Source: JBGLNJ01 sp041300525
Lineage (GTDB): Bacteria > Chloroflexota > Anaerolineae > Fen-1058
DNA length: 64,000 nucleotides
Reading direction: 5' to 3'
NCBI GenBank assembly: GCA_041300525.1
Contig: JBGLNJ010000001.1
Location: 3,348,001-3,412,000 of the forward strand
Below the pieces are notes generated by a model. That model worked only from the letters and a program-made list of their open reading frames with translations, searched no databases and was not told the DNA's origin. A program made the position numbers and the translations under genes. Of this stretch, positions 36,450 to 46,335 are shown one piece after another (position 1 is the first letter of the stretch; each line of letters starts with the position of its first letter).

Positions 36450-38876
36450 ATGGATGATTTTGGGGCAACCTTTAGCCTGGATGGCTCGCATCTTTTCCGG
36501 CCAGAGACGATGAACGTCGTCAGCGGGAGCGTGTCATTCGAAGACTCGGAAGTGGGCGACCCAAGCGTCGAAATTCCGGACGAGTTGGCGATCCTGCCAT
36601 TGCGCGGCATGGTGGTGTACCCGGTCACGGCGGTGCCGCTCAACGTGGGCCAGGCTCGCCTGGTCAAGCTGATTGACGACGCGGTGCTCGAAAAGAAAAT
36701 CATCGGGCTGGTGGCCAGCAAAAAGCCCGAGTTGGAAGAATCCGGCCCGGATGACTGTTACACCGTTGGCACGGCGGCGGCCGTCCAGCGATTGCTGCGC
36801 CTGCCGGATGGCTCGGTTCGGCTCATTGTGTTGGGGTTGGAGCGCATCCGTATCGAGAGCTACACGGCGACCTCGCCCTACCTCAAAGCCAGGGTCTCTC
36901 GGGTGCGTGAGACGTTGGAAGAGTCGGTCGAGTTAGAGGCGCTGCGGCGCAAGGCCATCGAGTTGTTTACCCGGCTGGTCGAGTTGATCCCCGGCGTTCC
37001 GGAAGAGCTGGCCGGAATGGCGGCCAACATCGAAGACCCGCGCCAGTTGGTGTACGCCATTGCCACCTATATCCGCATTGACCTGGTTGATGCGCAGCAA
37101 GTCCTGGAGCTGGACGGCGTGACGGCCAAGCTCCACAAGATCGTTTCATTGCTCACGCACGAACTCGAAGTCCTCGAGCTGGGCAAAAAGATTCAAGGCG
37201 AGGCTCAGTCCGAGATGGGCAAAGTCCAGCGCGAATACTTTTTGCGCGAGCAGCTCAAGGCCATCCAAAAGGAACTCGGCGAGGCCGATGAGCAGCAGAT
37301 CGAGGTGGAAGAGTTCCGCAAAAAGATTGACGAATCCGGGATGCCGGAGGAGGCGCTCAAGGAAGCCAGGCGGGAGCTGGATCGGTTGTCCAAGTTGCCC
37401 ACCGCCGCCGCCGAATACGGCGTCATCCGCACCTATCTGGACTGGATGACCAGCCTGCCGTGGAGCAAGATCACGCCCGATGACCTGGATGTGCCTCACG
37501 CGCGCATCGTGCTGGACGAAGACCACTATGACCTGAAAGACATCAAGGAACGCATTCTCGAATATCTGGCCGTGCGCAAGCTTAAGGCGGATCGAGCGAG
37601 AGAGGAAGCAGAACGAGTCAAAGAGGAGGCCGATCAAAAGAAAGAGAACGAGCCGCCAACGCCCGTGGACTATATCCGGCGTGAGCGCGAAGGCGTGATC
37701 TTGTGCTTTGTGGGGCCGCCCGGCGTGGGCAAGACCAGCCTGGGCCAATCCATCGCGCGCGCCATGGGCCGCAAGTTTATCCGGCAGTCTTTGGGCGGCG
37801 CGCGGGACGAGGCCGAGATTCGCGGCTTTCGGCGCACCTACATCGGCTCGATGCCGGGGCGCATCATCCAGGCGCTACGGCGCATCGAAACGCGCAACCC
37901 GGTCTTTATGCTCGACGAAGTGGACAAGCTGGGCATGGACTTTCGTGGGGATCCGGCGTCGGCTCTGCTGGAAGTGCTCGACCCGGAGCAGAACCGCGAG
38001 TTCCGCGATCACTATCTGGATGTGCCTTTCGATCTTTCGCAGGTGATGTTTATCTGCACGGCCAACCAGTTGGAGCCGATCCCCGGCCCTCTGCGTGACC
38101 GGATGGAGATCATTCAACTGTCCGGCTATACCGAGGGCGAAAAGATTCGCATCGCGCAAGGCTACCTCATTCCGCGCCAGCTTAGAGAGAATGGCCTGCG
38201 TCCCGGTGAAGTGAGTTTCACGGAGGCGGCCTTGCTCCAGATCGTTCGCGACTATACGCGCGAGGCGGGCGTGCGCAACCTGGAGCGCGAAATTGGCCGG
38301 GCGTACCGCAAAGTCGTCACGCGCATCGCCGAAGGCAAGGCAACCGTGGTCACGATTGACGACAAGGACACGGTCGAGTTCCTGGGCAAGTCGCACTATT
38401 ACGGCGAGATCAAGGAGCGCACCGAAATGCCCGGCGTGGCGACCGGCTTGTCGTGGACGCCGTTCGGCGGCGACATTATCTTTATCGAGGCGACTAAGAT
38501 GCCGGGCGGCAAGGGCTTTCAACTCACCGGGCAGTTGGGCGATGTGATGCGGGAATCGGCCCATGCGGCGCTGTCTTACGTTCGCAGCAAGGCGAATGAC
38601 CTGGGCGTGGATGAGCGCTTTTTTGACCACACCGACATCCACTTGCACGTCCCTTCGGGCGCGGTGCCGAAGGATGGCCCGGATGCGAAGGATATGGCTG
38701 GTCATGCCGGGACCGAGTGGGTACTGACCGGGGGGTATTCGCTGTCCACGCTCTTGGCGGAGAGCCAATTTCCATACATCGCTCCCCTCTTCGTAGGTCG
38801 CAATATAGAAACTGTTGGCGTCAAAGATGCGCCCGACTTGTTGGTACACAGTTTCCAGCACTTGTTCCAACTCTAG
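36450..38876 (+). CDS. lon: Lon protease, truncated before the catalytic serine
   Basis: N domain LAILPLRGMVVYPVTAVPLN near residue 30, coiled middle, AAA module with Walker A CFVGPPGVGKTSLGQSIARA near 420, Walker B VFMLDEVDKLG and an arginine-finger region. The protease domain starts normally (GVATGLSWTPFGGDIIFIEA), then HLHVPSGAVPKDGP at about 38680, where the family continues SAG with the active Ser. Here the sequence changes to DAKDMAGHAGTEW and so on, which is antisense to a GAF gene. So neither the Ser nor the Lys of the dyad is present and the last 65 residues are not Lon. ATG 36450 is preferred; GTG 36432 and ATG 36510 are possible. Confidence 0.8.
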   Translation: MDDFGATFSLDGSHLFRPETMNVVSGSVSFEDSEVGDPSVEIPDELAILPLRGMVVYPVTAVPLNVGQARLVKLIDDAVLEKKIIGLVASKKPELEESGPDDCYTVGTAAAVQRLLRLPDGSVRLIVLGLERIRIESYTATSPYLKARVSRVRETLEESVELEALRRKAIELFTRLVELIPGVPEELAGMAANIEDPRQLVYAIATYIRIDLVDAQQVLELDGVTAKLHKIVSLLTHELEVLELGKKIQGEAQSEMGKVQREYFLREQLKAIQKELGEADEQQIEVEEFRKKIDESGMPEEALKEARRELDRLSKLPTAAAEYGVIRTYLDWMTSLPWSKITPDDLDVPHARIVLDEDHYDLKDIKERILEYLAVRKLKADRAREEAERVKEEADQKKENEPPTPVDYIRREREGVILCFVGPPGVGKTSLGQSIARAMGRKFIRQSLGGARDEAEIRGFRRTYIGSMPGRIIQALRRIETRNPVFMLDEVDKLGMDFRGDPASALLEVLDPEQNREFRDHYLDVPFDLSQVMFICTANQLEPIPGPLRDRMEIIQLSGYTEGEKIRIAQGYLIPRQLRENGLRPGEVSFTEAALLQIVRDYTREAGVRNLEREIGRAYRKVVTRIAEGKATVVTIDDKDTVEFLGKSHYYGEIKERTEMPGVATGLSWTPFGGDIIFIEATKMPGGKGFQLTGQLGDVMRESAHAALSYVRSKANDLGVDERFFDHTDIHLHVPSGAVPKDGPDAKDMAGHAGTEWVLTGGYSLSTLLAESQFPYIAPLFVGRNIETVGVKDAPDLLVHSFQHLFQL

Positions 38877-39962
38877 AGAGGAGGCGACCACCTGCCCAAT
38901 TTCTGTGAGGATAGCCAGCTCGGTGATGCGCGCCTGGCGCTCGTGCAAGAGCTGGGCATTCTCGATGGCGTTGGCGAGTTGGTCGGCCATCGTCTGCAAG
39001 CTGGCGATGTCTTCTTGAGAAAAAGCGCCCGGCTCGACGGACTGGATGGTCATCGCGCCGATAACCTGGTCGCGGCTGATCAGCGGCAGCGCCATCTCGG
39101 AATGTGTGTCGGGCAGCAGTGGGTTCTTGAGGCGATTCGTCTCTTCTTCAACCTTCAGAGCGACGCGGGCTTGCCGGTTGGCGATGCACCAGCCAATCAT
39201 TGATCCGCTGCCCACCTGGAGTTTGTGGCCCGCCTCAAGCATCTTGCGCCCGGCCTCACCGGTGCCGGCCCGCAGGACGGCCCACTGGCCGGTCTCGTCC
39301 AACAGGAACAGGCCGGCGTAGTAGAGGTCGAACCGCGCTCGGATCAGTTCCACCGTCTGGGGCAGCAATTCGTCCACATTGAGGATGGAGCTGGCGGCGC
39401 GCGAGACCTCGGCGGCGGTCTGGAGTTGGCGCGCGCGGCGTTCCAGGTCGGCCAGCAGTCGTTTGTGCTCGGCTTCGGCCTGCTTGCGCTCGGTGATGTC
39501 GCTGATAGACCCGGTCATGCGGACGGGATTTCCGGCTTCGTCCCAGACTGCCTGTCCCCGGGCACGGAACCAACGATACTCCCCCGATTTGGCGAGTCGT
39601 CGTTCCTCCACGTCGTACGGCGCTCGATCCTTCAAGTGAGCGTCTAGTGCTGCATTTACGCGCTCTGTGTCTTCGGGGTGCAGAAGGGAAGCAAATTTAA
39701 AGTCAATCTCGAGTTCATCCTCAGCATAGCCGAGCAACTCTTTGAAACGCGGAGACCAGTAGAGTGATTGGCCTTGAATATTCCAGTCCCATAGCCCGTC
39801 ATTTGAGCTTTGTACAGCCGAGGCAAATCGCTCTTCACTGATCCGCAATGCCGCCTCTGCCCGCCTACGTTCGCTTTCCGATTCTTGCAACGTGGCTACT
39901 TGTTGGCGCAACGCTTGCAACTCGTGAATGAGCTGCTTTTGGGTCTTGGCTTTATCATTCAT
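38691..39962 (-). CDS. PAS-GAF-GAF sensor protein, 3'-truncated
   Basis: 424 codons. A coiled start (KQLIHELQALRQQVATLQES), a PAS domain (ISEERFASAVQSSNDGLWDW, EYRWFRARGQAVWDEAGNPV, SDITERKQAEAE) with PAC, a full GAF domain (about 145-300, ending ENAQLLHERQ), and the beginning of a second GAF (LEQVLETVYQQVGRIFDANS to GPGMTSHILRIR). At about 38690 the frame runs into antisense lon sequence, so any output domain such as a histidine kinase is lost. The start overlaps the stop of the upstream multi-GAF gene (ATGA). Confidence 0.75.
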
Positions 39963-42900
39963 TGGATGCCTACCTCAGAACTGGCGAGCCGACTTGGCCG
40001 ACTCTCGCCGCCGGGCGTTGGCAGTTCCTCCCCTGTCCCCAGGCGGATGACGCCGTGGCTGACGCCCAGCGCGAGACGTATCTCGTGGACCGTGGCGCGC
40101 AAGATGCCCTCGACGTCCGGCGCCGCGCGCATCTTGGCGGCGATTTCGGCGATCAACTGCTCGCGCTGCGCGCGCTGTTGGGTCTGCTCGAACAGGCGCG
40201 CGTTTTCCAGAGCCAACGCGATTTGGTCGGCCAACGCCTCGACCAGGGCCTGTTCATCCTCACCCCAGGCGCGTTGCTCACCTTCATTGTAAAAGTCCAA
40301 TACGCCGATGGGTTGGCCGCGCAACTTGAGCGGCACGGCCAAGACGGTGCGGAAAGTTCCATCGCTGTCTGGATCGGTCGTCGTGTTCACGGGCAAGCCC
40401 AGAACAAGCGCCTGTTCCATTTCCGGCAGCCAGCCGATTTCGCGGGCGGGAACCGAATCGGTGTCTGCGCGTTGATTTGCCTTGGGCAAATCATGCAACG
40501 CCTGATAACTGGACGGCCGTTCCTTTGTTCCGCCCAGGTAGCTTGACCATTGCTGGCGCAAGTAGCGGCGGGTGGTGGCTTCGACTTCGGCCAGGGCCGC
40601 GCGAGTTTCTTGCAGCAGGCGGGCGCGTTCCAGCGCGAGCGCCATCTGATCGGCCACCGGGCGCAGCAGGGTGGCATGGTCTTTCGTAAAGGCGCCTGGC
40701 TGCGTGCTGGACAGGTCGAGCGCGCCGATGGCATGTTGGCCGACACTCAACGGCAAGATAAGACGCGCCGCCAAGCCTGCCGCGGCCAGTTGCGCGTCTT
40801 CCGCAAAGGGCTGGCTCGAACGAATGTCATTTTCCAGGCGATCCTGGCCTTTGGCGATGACCCAACCGGGGCCGCTGCCTTTGAGCGGCAAGTGATCGCC
40901 GGACCTGGCCCAATGGCCTGCCTCGGTCTCTGCGTGGATCGCCTGCACGGTGACTTGGGGCGCGTCGGGTGGGTGTACGACCAGCGCCAACGTGTCCACT
41001 TGCGCTAACTGGCGCAGTTGGCGGGTGATGTCTGCCAGGCTGGTTGCCACATCCGGGCTAGAGTTGATCGTCACAGTCACCTGGCGCAGAATTTGCTCGC
41101 GGCGGGCGCGGCTCTGGGTCTCTTCGAGCAGCCGCTGGTTTTCGAGAGCGATCGCCATCTGCCCAGTCAAAGTGGGGTAAGATTGGGCTTCACGCGCGGT
41201 AAAGTGGTGCGGTTGTTCTCCGGCAAGCATCAGGCTGCCCAACTGGGTGTTGCCCACCCACACCGGGAGCACGACCAGCGCGCGGGCCTCTTGCTGCACC
41301 GCGATGGCTTTCAGGGCAGGGGGCATCTGTTCGTCAAGTTGAGCGTCGTCGAAAAAGACGGGCGTCTCGCGGGTCAACAAGTTGAGCGCGGCCAAAAGCT
41401 CTTGCGGATAGAGTGTTCCGACCGGGAGGGGCGGATGGCCTTGCCCACTATGCCAGTTGCCCTGCACGCGCAGAGCGGTGATCGGCTCGACGGCTCGACT
41501 GATCTCGCCGAAGTCCGAGCTCGCCAAAGTCTCGCCGGCAGGGTCTCGGTCAAACGTGAACAAGGTGGCCTGGTTGATCACGGCTGTGTCCAGCCCTTCC
41601 GCTACAGCGGCGACCATTTGTTGCACGTCGCGCGCTGCGGCCATCTGGCGGCTGGCCTGGTAGAGGATTTCGGTTTCAGCCAGGGCGGATTTGGTCCGCG
41701 CCAACAGGCGATGGTTTTCCAGGCTGATTGCAATCTGGTCGGCGGCGTTTTGCAGGAGGCGCACGTCTCCGGCCTTGAACTGGGTTGGCTGCCGGGCGGA
41801 GGTGGTCATGACACCTATCAATTGCTCGCCGACTCGGAGAGGCGTCACGCAGGTGGCAATGATGCCCAAATTGAGCAGCGCCTGGCGGCTCGCAGGGTCC
41901 AGGTCAGGAAAAGTGTTCACGTCGGATATATTCATAGGATGGAAGCCGATGCGGTCCAAGAGTGGGAGTGCCGCATAAGGCAGTCGGGCGTGCGTGTCGT
42001 GGAAGCCAATCGCCTCAAGCTCGGTGGGGCTACCGTCATCGGCGCGATTGACCAAAATGAGCGAGGCGCGGTCAGCCCCGCGCGGCAAAGCAAGCGTCAC
42101 GATCAGGTCCAGAATGTCCTGAGCCGAAGTCGCCTTGGACACGGCCCAACTGATCTGGTAGAGTATCCTGTTTTCGGCCAGGGCAACGCGGGTCTCTTCC
42201 AATCGCCGGATGGACTGCATGACGACGGCGGCCTGGCCGGTCAGGGCGGTGTCAAAGCTGATCTCCCGCATGGAAAACGCGTGCGGCTCCCGGTAACTGA
42301 TGCTCAAATGGCCCACCATCTCGTCGTCCTCGACCAGGGGCAGCAAGGCCCAGGCGCGTATCCCCAGGTCGAGCTGCGATTGTTTTTCTTGCTCCGACAG
42401 CATGACGGCTTTGTTCACATCGGGAAAAAAGAGAGCTTGCTTGTTCTCGTAGGCTGACTCGATGGCGCGATCTGGCGCCCGGCGGCCACGATTGGCTACG
42501 CCAATCGAGTCGGCTCGCGCCATCGTGGATGCCACTTGACCCAGCGGCGTGCGCGTTCCCACGCCCAGTTGTTCGGCAGCGGTCCGGTCAGTGTCTGCGG
42601 CGGCAATGACCTCCAGCCACGTCTCGCCCTCGACTTGACTGCGCAGCACGATGGCGCAGCGATAAGCGCCGTGCGCAAGCATCTGCTGAACCAGGAGGTC
42701 GCCGGCTTGGTGAATGTCCTGGCTCGCCAGCAATTGCGAGGTGAGGATCGCAATCGTTTGCATGTCTTCCAGGTTATCTTGCACCTCTTCCAACAAGCGG
42801 CTGTTTTGATATGCGACGGCCGCCTGGTTGGCAATCGCCACGAGCAACTCGACATCCCGCTCGGCAAATTCGGGCTTGCTGAAAAGCCGCTGAACGGCCA

Positions 42901-43591
42901 TCACCCCCACGGCTTCTCGACCGACCAGGATGGGAACGGCGACGGTGCGGCCCAGTGCGGCGCGGACCGTCTCGCTGAGGTCCAGGCTGCGTTCGTCGGT
43001 GGCGGCATCGTTGATCACGAGCGGCTCTCGCCTCAGCACGGCCTGCACGACAGGGTTGTGAGCACGAGGATCCAGCGGCGTGGATGGGGCGAGCATTTTT
43101 TCGCCAAGCCCCGTCTTTCCCGCGCTGACGATGCCTCTGAGTACGTTTGCTTGTTTATCTACCAGTGCCAGCCCGACACTGGCATACCCGACCTGCTCGA
43201 CCAGCACATTCGCCAGGGTCTGCCAGGTCTCTTCAAGGCCGCCCAAGCGGCTGATGGCCTGAGTGGCGCGGTAGAGGGCTTCTGCCTCTGTGAGCGATTT
43301 TTGGGTTTGCTCGAACAGGCGAGCGTTCTCCAGGGCAACGCCGGCCTGATTGGCAAAGGCGAGCAACTGTTCGGCATGTTGCGGCCCAAAGCCGCCCGGC
43401 GTGGCGCTGTTCAGGTTGAGAAAGCCAATGACCTGGCCTTTCACCCGGATGGGCGCGCTCAGGTACGAGTGAATCCACTCGCGCTCCGGGAGACGAACCC
43501 AGCCCGGGTCCAGCTCTGTATTCGGGACAAGAACAGGCCGACCGGTTTCGACCATCTGGCGCAGGCTGGGCAGTTCATTCACCTTGAAGCG
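39959..43591 (-). CDS. Multi-GAF sensor protein (about seven GAF domains), 5'-truncated
   Basis: About 1210 residues remain. GAF domains repeat at about 170 residues, each closing with a helix of the type ALENARLFEQTQ: NARLFEQTQKSL, NSRLLEEVQDNL, IRRLEETRVALA, NHRLLARTKSAL, NQRLLEETQSRA, RARLLQETRAAL and a last NARLFEQTQQRA. It then ends in LIAEIAAKMRAAPDVEGILR plus ALGVSHGVIRLG, a helical output-like segment often found in adaptor proteins that lack a kinase. The first GAF is cut at 43591 against uvrD. It is translationally coupled to the PAS-GAF gene, suggesting one multi-component sensory unit. Confidence 0.75.
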   Translation of the reverse strand, partial: RFKVNELPSLRQMVETGRPVLVPNTELDPGWVRLPEREWIHSYLSAPIRVKGQVIGFLNLNSATPGGFGPQHAEQLLAFANQAGVALENARLFEQTQKSLTEAEALYRATQAISRLGGLEETWQTLANVLVEQVGYASVGLALVDKQANVLRGIVSAGKTGLGEKMLAPSTPLDPRAHNPVVQAVLRREPLVINDAATDERSLDLSETVRAALGRTVAVPILVGREAVGVMAVQRLFSKPEFAERDVELLVAIANQAAVAYQNSRLLEEVQDNLEDMQTIAILTSQLLASQDIHQAGDLLVQQMLAHGAYRCAIVLRSQVEGETWLEVIAAADTDRTAAEQLGVGTRTPLGQVASTMARADSIGVANRGRRAPDRAIESAYENKQALFFPDVNKAVMLSEQEKQSQLDLGIRAWALLPLVEDDEMVGHLSISYREPHAFSMREISFDTALTGQAAVVMQSIRRLEETRVALAENRILYQISWAVSKATSAQDILDLIVTLALPRGADRASLILVNRADDGSPTELEAIGFHDTHARLPYAALPLLDRIGFHPMNISDVNTFPDLDPASRQALLNLGIIATCVTPLRVGEQLIGVMTTSARQPTQFKAGDVRLLQNAADQIAISLENHRLLARTKSALAETEILYQASRQMAAARDVQQMVAAVAEGLDTAVINQATLFTFDRDPAGETLASSDFGEISRAVEPITALRVQGNWHSGQGHPPLPVGTLYPQELLAALNLLTRETPVFFDDAQLDEQMPPALKAIAVQQEARALVVLPVWVGNTQLGSLMLAGEQPHHFTAREAQSYPTLTGQMAIALENQRLLEETQSRARREQILRQVTVTINSSPDVATSLADITRQLRQLAQVDTLALVVHPPDAPQVTVQAIHAETEAGHWARSGDHLPLKGSGPGWVIAKGQDRLENDIRSSQPFAEDAQLAAAGLAARLILPLSVGQHAIGALDLSSTQPGAFTKDHATLLRPVADQMALALERARLLQETRAALAEVEATTRRYLRQQWSSYLGGTKERPSSYQALHDLPKANQRADTDSVPAREIGWLPEMEQALVLGLPVNTTTDPDSDGTFRTVLAVPLKLRGQPIGVLDFYNEGEQRAWGEDEQALVEALADQIALALENARLFEQTQQRAQREQLIAEIAAKMRAAPDVEGILRATVHEIRLALGVSHGVIRLGTGEELPTPGGESRPSRLASSEVGIQ

Positions 43592-43601
43592 GGACGACGG
43601 C

Positions 43602-44285
43602 ACTGAAGAAGGCCTTGACCGATGGGAGAACGTCCAAGAGCTGGGCAGCGTGGCCGCCGAGTACACCCGCGCCGTGGGCGACGACCCGTTGACGACTTTT
43701 CTGGAGGACGTGGCGCTCGTCTCGGACACGGACACGCGCGACGACGCCGCAGGCGCCGACGCGCCGACGCTGCTCACGCTCCACAGCGCCAAGGGGCTGG
43801 AATTTCCCCTCGTGATGATCGTAGGGATGGAAGAAGGCGTGCTGCCGCACAGCCGCTCGCTTGAAGAACCCGACGAGATGGAAGAAGAACGGCGGCTGTG
43901 TTACGTGGGCATGACCCGCGCCAAGCGCCGCCTGTTCTTGAGCTACGCCTTTCGCCGCACCGTGTGGGGCAACAACGACGTGCGCGAGCCGAGCCGCTTC
44001 CTGGCCGACATTCCGCGCGACCTGATCGAAGGCGCCGTCCCCAAACCTGGCGCATCTACATCGCGGGCCACGCGTTGGGAGCCGACGCCGCCGGCAGTCA
44101 GACAAAAGCCGCGCGAACTCGAATTCCGGCCCGGCCAACGCGTGCGGCATAGCAAATTCGGCGAGGGCGTCGTCATCGAAAGCCGCCCGGACGGCAGCGA
44201 CGAGGAAGTGACCATCGCCTTCAAAAAGTCGGGGATCAAAAGAGTCTTGGCAAGCTTTGCGAATCTGGAGAAATTACCAGGGTGA
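43602..44285 (+). pseudogene. pcrA: UvrD/PcrA helicase, C-terminal fragment
   Basis: 228 codons. RWENVQELGSVAAEYTRAVG, LTTFLEDVALVSDTDTRDDA, then motif V LLTLHSAKGLEFPLVMIVGM, motif VI EEERRLCYVGMTRAKRRLFL and the tail FRPGQRVRHSKFGEGVVIES (the PcrA RNA-polymerase-binding Tudor-like module). Motifs I-IV are missing upstream of 43602, where the opposite strand carries the cut multi-GAF gene. Intact PcrA removes blocks from DNA in repair and replication. Confidence 0.85.
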
Positions 44286-44286
44286 T

Positions 44287-44319
44287 AGACCTGACAGGTT
44301 TCTGAAACCTGTCAGGTCT
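44287..44319. terminator. Perfect 15-bp palindrome (AGACCTGACAGGTTT family) after uvrD
   Basis: AGACCTGACAGGTTT (44287-44301), loop CTG, AAACCTGTCAGGTCT (44305-44319). It lies directly after the uvrD stop and 11 bases before the NYN gene. It could terminate transcription, although no long T run follows. Related palindromes: 18045-18120 and 58462-58513. Confidence 0.65.
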
Positions 44320-44329
44320 TGGAAGGACT

Positions 44330-44800
44330 ATGCCTTATCTCATTGACGGCCACAACCTCATCGCGCAAATGCCGGGGTTTTCGCTTTCCGATCCCGACGA
44401 CGAAGCGCGACTTGTCTTGCGGCTGCGGCAATTCGCCGCGCGCAAACGCCAGAAAATAACCGTCGTGTTCGATCACGGCATTCCGGGCGGCTGGTCGCGC
44501 GATCTTTCCACCGGGCCGGTCAAGGTCGTCTTTGCCGGTTCGCACACCAACGCCGACCGCGTGATCTTGGAGCGCATCCGCGAAGCCAAGACGCCGACGG
44601 ACATCAAGCTCGTGTCGTCGGATGGGGAAATTCGCCGCGCGGCAGAAGCGCGGCGTGTGCAAGTGATCGCCTCGCAAGATTTTGCCGAAATCCTGCACAA
44701 GCCCCCGCCTAGTGAACCGCCGCGCGACGCGCGCGAAAACATCCAGCTCAGCAAGGACGAGGTCAAGGAATGGATGCGGGTGTTCAAGAAGGGCAAGTAA
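44330..44800 (+). CDS. NYN-domain protein (YacP/RNase-like)
   Basis: 156 residues. MPYLIDGHNLIAQMPG at the start, ITVVFDHGIPGGWSRD and VVFAGSHTNADRVILERIRE, then IKLVSSDGEIRRAAEARRVQ place the Asp residues of the PIN-like NYN fold (D7, D46-type, D85-type, SSD). Relatives such as B. subtilis Rae1/YacP cleave RNA, some on the ribosome. The charged C-terminal helix (LSKDEVKEWMRVFKKGK) is common in the group. It is separated from uvrD only by a palindrome. Confidence 0.75.
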   Translation: MPYLIDGHNLIAQMPGFSLSDPDDEARLVLRLRQFAARKRQKITVVFDHGIPGGWSRDLSTGPVKVVFAGSHTNADRVILERIREAKTPTDIKLVSSDGEIRRAAEARRVQVIASQDFAEILHKPPPSEPPRDARENIQLSKDEVKEWMRVFKKGK

Positions 44801-44802
44801 CA

Positions 44803-45324
44803 CTATCCGAACAACAGAGGCCAGTACCGCGTCCTCTCGTCCGGCCAGGTGCATTTGACGCAATTGTGTTTGGCGCAGTAGGCGGCGTACGCCACATCCG
44901 CGGCACTCGACGACGGATAGTGATAAAGGCGATGCGGGTTGGCCCCGTCCGTCAACAGCCAGACTGCAAGGCGGTTAGACCGCTGCAAGCTCACGCCATC
45001 CCGAAGAGCCAGGTCACAATCCAGTTGGGACGCGCGACGGGCGTCTTGTTCGGTCTTGAAGCTATACGCCGTCGGCTGTCCCTTTACGAGGAAATCGCCC
45101 CGCTTCAAGACCGGCAATACCATCGCACGCTCGATGACCGGATGGAATTGCGCCAACACGCTCCCACGCGATAAAGTGACACAGTCTTTCAACGTGCCAG
45201 GCGGCGTGCCCCAGGGTCGCGCCTTCGCTGCGCCGCCGACGGTCTCGACGACATACAGCTTGCCGCTGTAGAAAATGCGGCCCGGCTCCAAGTTCTTGAG
45301 GTCAGAGATTACCAATTCAGCCAA
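44803..45324 (-). CDS. Hypothetical protein with a Cys-rich end
   Basis: 173 residues; I do not recognise the family. MAELVISDLKNLEPGRIFYS, then GKLYVVETVGGAAKARPWGT, suggests a beta-rich start. The middle is mixed (AYSFKTEQDARRASQLDCDL) and the end AYAAYCAKHNCVKCTWPDER carries a CxxxxCxxC arrangement that might bind a metal. No signal peptide. It is the last gene of a minus-strand run (kinase end, murJ, GNAT) with 15 bases between it and the GNAT gene, so it is probably co-transcribed. Confidence 0.5.
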   Translation of the reverse strand: MAELVISDLKNLEPGRIFYSGKLYVVETVGGAAKARPWGTPPGTLKDCVTLSRGSVLAQFHPVIERAMVLPVLKRGDFLVKGQPTAYSFKTEQDARRASQLDCDLALRDGVSLQRSNRLAVWLLTDGANPHRLYHYPSSSAADVAYAAYCAKHNCVKCTWPDERTRYWPLLFG

Positions 45325-45339
45325 GTGTTGTCTCCAAAG

Positions 45340-46329
45340 TCAGTCAGCGGCGAGTTCTCTTCGGTAAATGCGCATCTTCCCCATGATCTCAAACCCCAGC
45401 CGTGTATAGATCAGCACCGCGCCGGTGATATTTTCCGCGTCGGCATCCAGTCCCACCGATTGCATTCCCAGGTGATCGGCGCGGTGCAGCGTCCAGGTGA
45501 GCAGCGCCGTCGCCATGCCGCGCTTGCGATACTCGCGGCTCACGGCCAAGTCCGCGACGTACATCTCTCGTCGCCCGCGCCGTTTGAACATGCGCTCATC
45601 GCACACGTTGACGCACGCGCCGACGATCTGATCGCTCGCCACATCCCACGCCAGGACGCTGTGCTCGGCGCTCACAAAGCCGGCGCGCACGTGCCGCAGC
45701 CAGTCGTCTATATGGATCGCCGTATAGCCCCAGTGATCGCGGAACGCCTCATCCAGCATCCACCCGACCGCTTCGTCGTCCACGTCCACGCGCCACTTGC
45801 GCAACTGGAGGCCGGGCACGGGCTGGACAATCGGGATGAGTGGCGCGATCTTGCCAATGCCGGACAATTCGCGGCGCATGTCCACCGCCCAACGCGCCAC
45901 GTGGAAACCGCTGCGCTCGAACAGCGCCACGCGCCCTGCATCCTCGTCGCGCACGTCCTCGCTTTGCAGCCAGGCGCGGCGACCAGCGGCATCGCCCAAA
46001 CGCTCGCGTGCGCGCGCAATCGTCGCGCCCATCAGTCGCCGCCCGATACACTGACGACGCCACGCCGGGTGGATGTGACCGTTCAGAGCAAACACCGTTT
46101 CGCCATCGCCCTGGTTCACCATCACCCACGCTGCGCCCACGATCTGGCCGTCGGGCGCTTGGGCCACAAACGAGTTTTCGTCGGGCTGCAACGCCGGCAT
46201 GGCATAGACCTGCCGGAGATCATCTTCGGTGGTGACGAGGCCCAGGTGATCTATTTCTTCAATGGCCACCTGCAACGGCACGAGCGCCGGGATGTCATTG
46301 AAAGAGAATTTGCGAATCGTGATGTCCAT
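45340..46329 (-). CDS. Tandem GNAT-domain N-acetyltransferase
   Basis: 329 residues with two GNAT folds. First: MDITIRKFSFNDIPALVPLQ to HIHPAWRRQCIGRRLMGATI, with the acetyl-CoA pyrophosphate loop RRQCIGRRL near 95. Second: from about residue 165 (LQLRKWRVDVDDEAVGWMLD) to MYVADLAVSREYRKRGMATA with the loop REYRKRGMATAL, then VGLDADAENITGAVLIYTRL and GFEIMGKMRIYRREL. Only the second half has a fully canonical loop (R/QxxGxG/A), as in mycothiol-synthase-like tandem GNATs. The acyl acceptor is unknown. It starts 6 bases after the murJ stop. Confidence 0.8.
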   Translation of the reverse strand: MDITIRKFSFNDIPALVPLQVAIEEIDHLGLVTTEDDLRQVYAMPALQPDENSFVAQAPDGQIVGAAWVMVNQGDGETVFALNGHIHPAWRRQCIGRRLMGATIARARERLGDAAGRRAWLQSEDVRDEDAGRVALFERSGFHVARWAVDMRRELSGIGKIAPLIPIVQPVPGLQLRKWRVDVDDEAVGWMLDEAFRDHWGYTAIHIDDWLRHVRAGFVSAEHSVLAWDVASDQIVGACVNVCDERMFKRRGRREMYVADLAVSREYRKRGMATALLTWTLHRADHLGMQSVGLDADAENITGAVLIYTRLGFEIMGKMRIYRRELAAD

Positions 46330-46335
46330 GTCGCC

